DNA of 8,314 bases, taken from positions 1 through 8,314 of the forward strand of contig JAFTHR010000110.1 in the NCBI GenBank assembly GCA_017457345.1. The letters are read 5' to 3'. The DNA comes from Clostridia bacterium (GTDB lineage Bacteria > Bacillota > Clostridia > Christensenellales > Borkfalkiaceae). This document shows positions 6,269 to 8,314 of the stretch, piece by piece; position 1 is the stretch's first letter, and each line of letters opens with the position of its first letter. The notes under the pieces are model-generated. The model had not been told where the DNA came from. It did not search any database and was given only the letters and a program-made list of their open reading frames with translations. The position numbers and the translations under genes were made by a program.

Positions 6269-6292
6269 TACGCAATTTTCATTGCATATACG

Positions 6293-6321
6293 ATTATACC
6301 TTATTTCCAAAAAATAGTCAA
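6293..6321 (-). promoter_or_regulatory. Promoter of the rpsF-ssb-rpsR operon
   Basis: On the minus strand TTGACT (6316-6321) and TATAAT (6293-6298) are separated by 17 bases. Transcription should begin near 6286, giving a leader of about 70 bases that contains the hairpin/CCG element and the AGGAGG site. The same hexamer pair and spacing occur at the PH-gene promoter. Confidence 0.88.
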
Positions 6322-6360
6322 TCGTTTTTCCTGCAAAAAACGCAAAAAAACGCTCGTTTT

Positions 6361-6396
6361 CAAAGAAAAAGAGTATGGTTTTTACCATACCCTTTT
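6361..6396 (-). terminator. Intrinsic terminator of the large repeat-protein gene
   Basis: On the minus strand a 13-bp stem with one G-U pair (arms 6396-6384 and 6379-6367) carries an AAAA loop and is followed by a T-rich tract (6371 down to 6362). It starts 11 bases after the TAA of the upstream gene (6407-6409) and separates it from the rpsF promoter, so the ribosomal operon is an independent transcription unit. Confidence 0.9.
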
Positions 6397-6406
6397 CGTT
6401 TTTTAA

Positions 6407-8314
6407 TTAAGCACCGCCGCCTGCCGATTCAAGAGCCGCAAGCACGTCGAGTGCTTCGCTCGCCGTTAAATCACCGATTAGTTTTTTGATAGGCGTTACG
6501 CCGTCGGTTTCAAAGCCAACCGTGACTGCGGTATTCAACGTGGTTTCGCTAATCCCTAAGATGCCGTGCTTGGTTAAATCTTTAAGAACGGCTTTGTTCA
6601 CGTTCTCCGTCATATTATCCGTCATAAGCCCCATATCGTCGATCGTGTAATCTTCGGGAGTTTTCACGCCGGAAGGATCGGTGAACATATAGTACCAACA
6701 ACCCGTCATTTCGAGTGCGGACTCAGTAGTTGTGCCACTTATATACCATTTATCTTCTTCGGCGTTATAGGTTAATTCGTTGTTGTTTTTATCGAGATAA
6801 ACGGGAGCACTTTCCGTGCCTTCGTCAAACGTGGAAGTAGTGTACCAGGTAAGGGTTTCCTTGTTATAGAAAATTTCGTTACCGTTCTTATCAACGAAGT
6901 ATTCAACCGTTTCTCCGCCTACCATTCTTTCTGCCGTTTTCTTTAAGTAAATATCTTCGGCAAGGAAATCAATGAGTTTCATTGACCTAATTTCGGTGGA
7001 GAGTTCGCCGATTTTTGCATCCTTTAAAAGATTGAGCGGTCTATCGGTATCTTCAATTTTAATTACTTCGGAAAGTTTAAGATTTAAAACGTTGTTTTCG
7101 TCTTTCAAATCGTTAATACACCAACCGCCGATGGATTTTAAAAGCACGTTATCGTCGCTCACCGAGCCGTCGTTATCGAGCAAGTCGTTAATCGTCACTT
7201 CGTTAATTGCGTCGTCGATACCGCCTTTCATTTTTAAAATAGTGGTTTTTCTATAATACACTAAGTTGGTTTCGGTGTAGTCACCTTCAACGGAATAAAC
7301 GTTGTAATAGGTCACGCCGCCTTCTTCGCCACCTTCAACGGCATAAGTTTTCGTGCCGTTTTCGTCGGTGATGATGAACCCGTCGGCAAAAGCCACGTAG
7401 TTTTCTACCTTCAGGTCTTCATAGTAGAAGTCAACGAGTTCCGAAGAAGCGTTGAGTTTATAGCGAACGGGCAACATAGTCACGGTGTTTTCCACTTCGT
7501 CGTACTCGTAATGTTTTTGTTTACCGTACGCGATTGCGCGCATGAGCGCGTTGTCGTTTTCAATTTCTACCACGTCCGCAAGGGCAATTTTATCGAATAC
7601 GCTATCAATTCTATCGTTCGTTAAGTCGCCAAGTTTGGTCGGTTTCGTAATGGGAACGATTTCGCCTGCCTCGTTAATGTAGTAGTTGACGCCTTCCGTA
7701 CCATACGAAAGGGAGATTAAGGAAGGATCGGAAGACGCGGTGACGGAGAAGAAGTCTGCAACGTACACGCTTTCCATTGTATCGGTTAAACCGCTTTCCC
7801 CGGAAAGAAGGGGGCGCAAAATGTTCGGCTTGTGTCTTACAAGTACGCCGCCGGCATACGCTTCGTAGCGCGTGGGATTGCCTACCACTTGCTTTAAGTA
7901 GTGAACGGGATTGTTTTGCGCGTCGTAGCACGTGAGTTGATAGCCTTCCGTGCCGGTATATGCGGCGATATACGAACCGTCCGTTGCCGTGTATTTACCT
8001 TCTACAACGGTGAACTCTTTATGTTTACCGTCTTCGTACAAGTTTTTCGTTTCGTTGAATTCGTAGTAGAACGGCAACATTTCAATCACCGTTTCGCCGT
8101 TTACAACCGTTTTTTGGTAAGCGACTTCGTTTTCACCGTAAAGGATTGCAAGCATAATCGGGTCGGTATCGTCTACGTTTGAACCGAAGTGTTCCACGAG
8201 CGCACGAATTTCCATATCGCCGATCGCTTCAATAAAGTAGTCGGCTAAGCCGCTCATAGGCGTAGACAACAATCTATCGGGGCTAAGGACTAATTCGTAA
8301 GGCGCGGCGCCGTC
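6407..8314 (-). CDS. Large repeat-containing protein of unknown function (5'-truncated)
   Basis: I do not recognise this protein. The frame is open to the right edge of the window, so these are the C-terminal 635 residues of something larger; a TTG at 8272 is not a credible start, as no ribosome binding site precedes it. The segment is acidic and rich in Tyr, Thr, Asn, Asp, Glu and Gly, with many short YxxDxNGNE-like strands. It shows no hydrophobic membrane span, LPXTG motif or catalytic signature. It is internally repetitive. A module of about 70 residues at 8164-7958 (DPIMLAILYG, later VIEMLPFYY, LYEDGK, TDGS) recurs at 7552-7343 (NALMRAIAYG, TVTMLPVRY, YYEDLK, TDENG). A G-D/E-L-T/S motif recurs at about 7636, 7015 and 6484. 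A 23-residue unit ending in WYTT/WYIS occurs twice at 6904-6737. The end is ALESAGGGA. The composition resembles extracellular or surface repeat proteins, but secretion cannot be judged without the N-terminus. It has its own terminator and is not part of the rpsF operon. Confidence 0.88.
   Translation of the reverse strand, partial: DGAAPYELVLSPDRLLSTPMSGLADYFIEAIGDMEIRALVEHFGSNVDDTDPIMLAILYGENEVAYQKTVVNGETVIEMLPFYYEFNETKNLYEDGKHKEFTVVEGKYTATDGSYIAAYTGTEGYQLTCYDAQNNPVHYLKQVVGNPTRYEAYAGGVLVRHKPNILRPLLSGESGLTDTMESVYVADFFSVTASSDPSLISLSYGTEGVNYYINEAGEIVPITKPTKLGDLTNDRIDSVFDKIALADVVEIENDNALMRAIAYGKQKHYEYDEVENTVTMLPVRYKLNASSELVDFYYEDLKVENYVAFADGFIITDENGTKTYAVEGGEEGGVTYYNVYSVEGDYTETNLVYYRKTTILKMKGGIDDAINEVTINDLLDNDGSVSDDNVLLKSIGGWCINDLKDENNVLNLKLSEVIKIEDTDRPLNLLKDAKIGELSTEIRSMKLIDFLAEDIYLKKTAERMVGGETVEYFVDKNGNEIFYNKETLTWYTTSTFDEGTESAPVYLDKNNNELTYNAEEDKWYISGTTTESALEMTGCWYYMFTDPSGVKTPEDYTIDDMGLMTDNMTENVNKAVLKDLTKHGILGISETTLNTAVTVGFETDGVTPIKKLIGDLTASEALDVLAALESAGGGA
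6737..6904 (-). repeat. Tandem duplication of a 23-residue unit within the repeat protein
   Basis: The unit at 6904-6836 reads EYFVDKNGNEIFYNKETLTW followed by YTT. The unit at 6805-6737 reads PVYLDKNNNELTYNAEEDKW followed by YIS. They share D-K-N-x-N-E, Y-N and W-Y at the same positions, 99 bases apart. The underlying DNA is also similar, for example shared GTTATAG and ATTTCGTT-like stretches on the plus strand, which points to duplication followed by divergence. Confidence 0.75.

Noticed and set aside
6407..8314. Cell-wall sorting signal or membrane anchor at the C-terminus of the repeat protein
   Set aside because: The last residues (LAALESAGGGA) have no LPXTG-like motif, hydrophobic span or positively charged tail.
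1..8314. CRISPR array, tRNA, IS element or phage structural genes
   Set aside because: No regularly spaced direct repeats, cloverleaf-like segments, transposase motifs or terminal inverted repeats were seen by eye on either strand.

Overview
The window looks like chromosomal core DNA from a member of the Bacillota (Firmicutes), most likely an uncultured clostridial lineage. The basis is an RpoC of the Gram-positive type without the large gammaproteobacterial trigger-loop insertion, strong AGGAG-type ribosome binding sites, near-consensus vegetative promoters, U-tract hairpin terminators and the order rpsF-ssb-rpsR. Placement below phylum is a guess. No tRNA, rRNA, CRISPR array, IS element or transposase is visible, and no stretch longer than 300 bases lacks a gene.

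Layout. (1) Positions 1-2390, plus strand: the 3' two thirds of rpoC, then a hairpin terminator. (2) 2465-4453, plus: an exact-consensus promoter drives a monocistronic membrane-bound nucleotide-sugar 4,6-dehydratase of the CapD/WbpM/PglF type, ending in a terminator shared with the convergent gene. (3) 4463-5158: an AT-rich divergent pair, a small membrane protein with a bacterial PH domain (minus) and a 66-residue XRE-type repressor-like protein (plus). Two 17-bp inverted repeats lie between them, and one exactly fills the spacer of the PH-gene promoter. (4) 5169-6321, minus: a compact rpsF-ssb-rpsR operon with its own promoter, a structured leader resembling the S6:S18 autoregulatory motif, and a terminator shared with the convergent XRE gene. 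(5) 6361-8314, minus: the C-terminal 635 residues of a large repeat-built protein of unknown function, running off the right edge, with its own terminator.

How the parts work together. rpoC and rpsF-ssb-rpsR are housekeeping genes for transcription, translation and single-stranded DNA protection. The dehydratase would supply a modified UDP-sugar for surface glycans or glycosylation. The XRE/PH pair looks like a self-contained regulated cassette placed between housekeeping units, with lower GC than its surroundings (about 36-37% in 180-base samples counted by hand, against about 48% in an rpoC sample). The most interesting points are the operator-in-spacer design of this cassette and the internally repeated unknown protein on the right.
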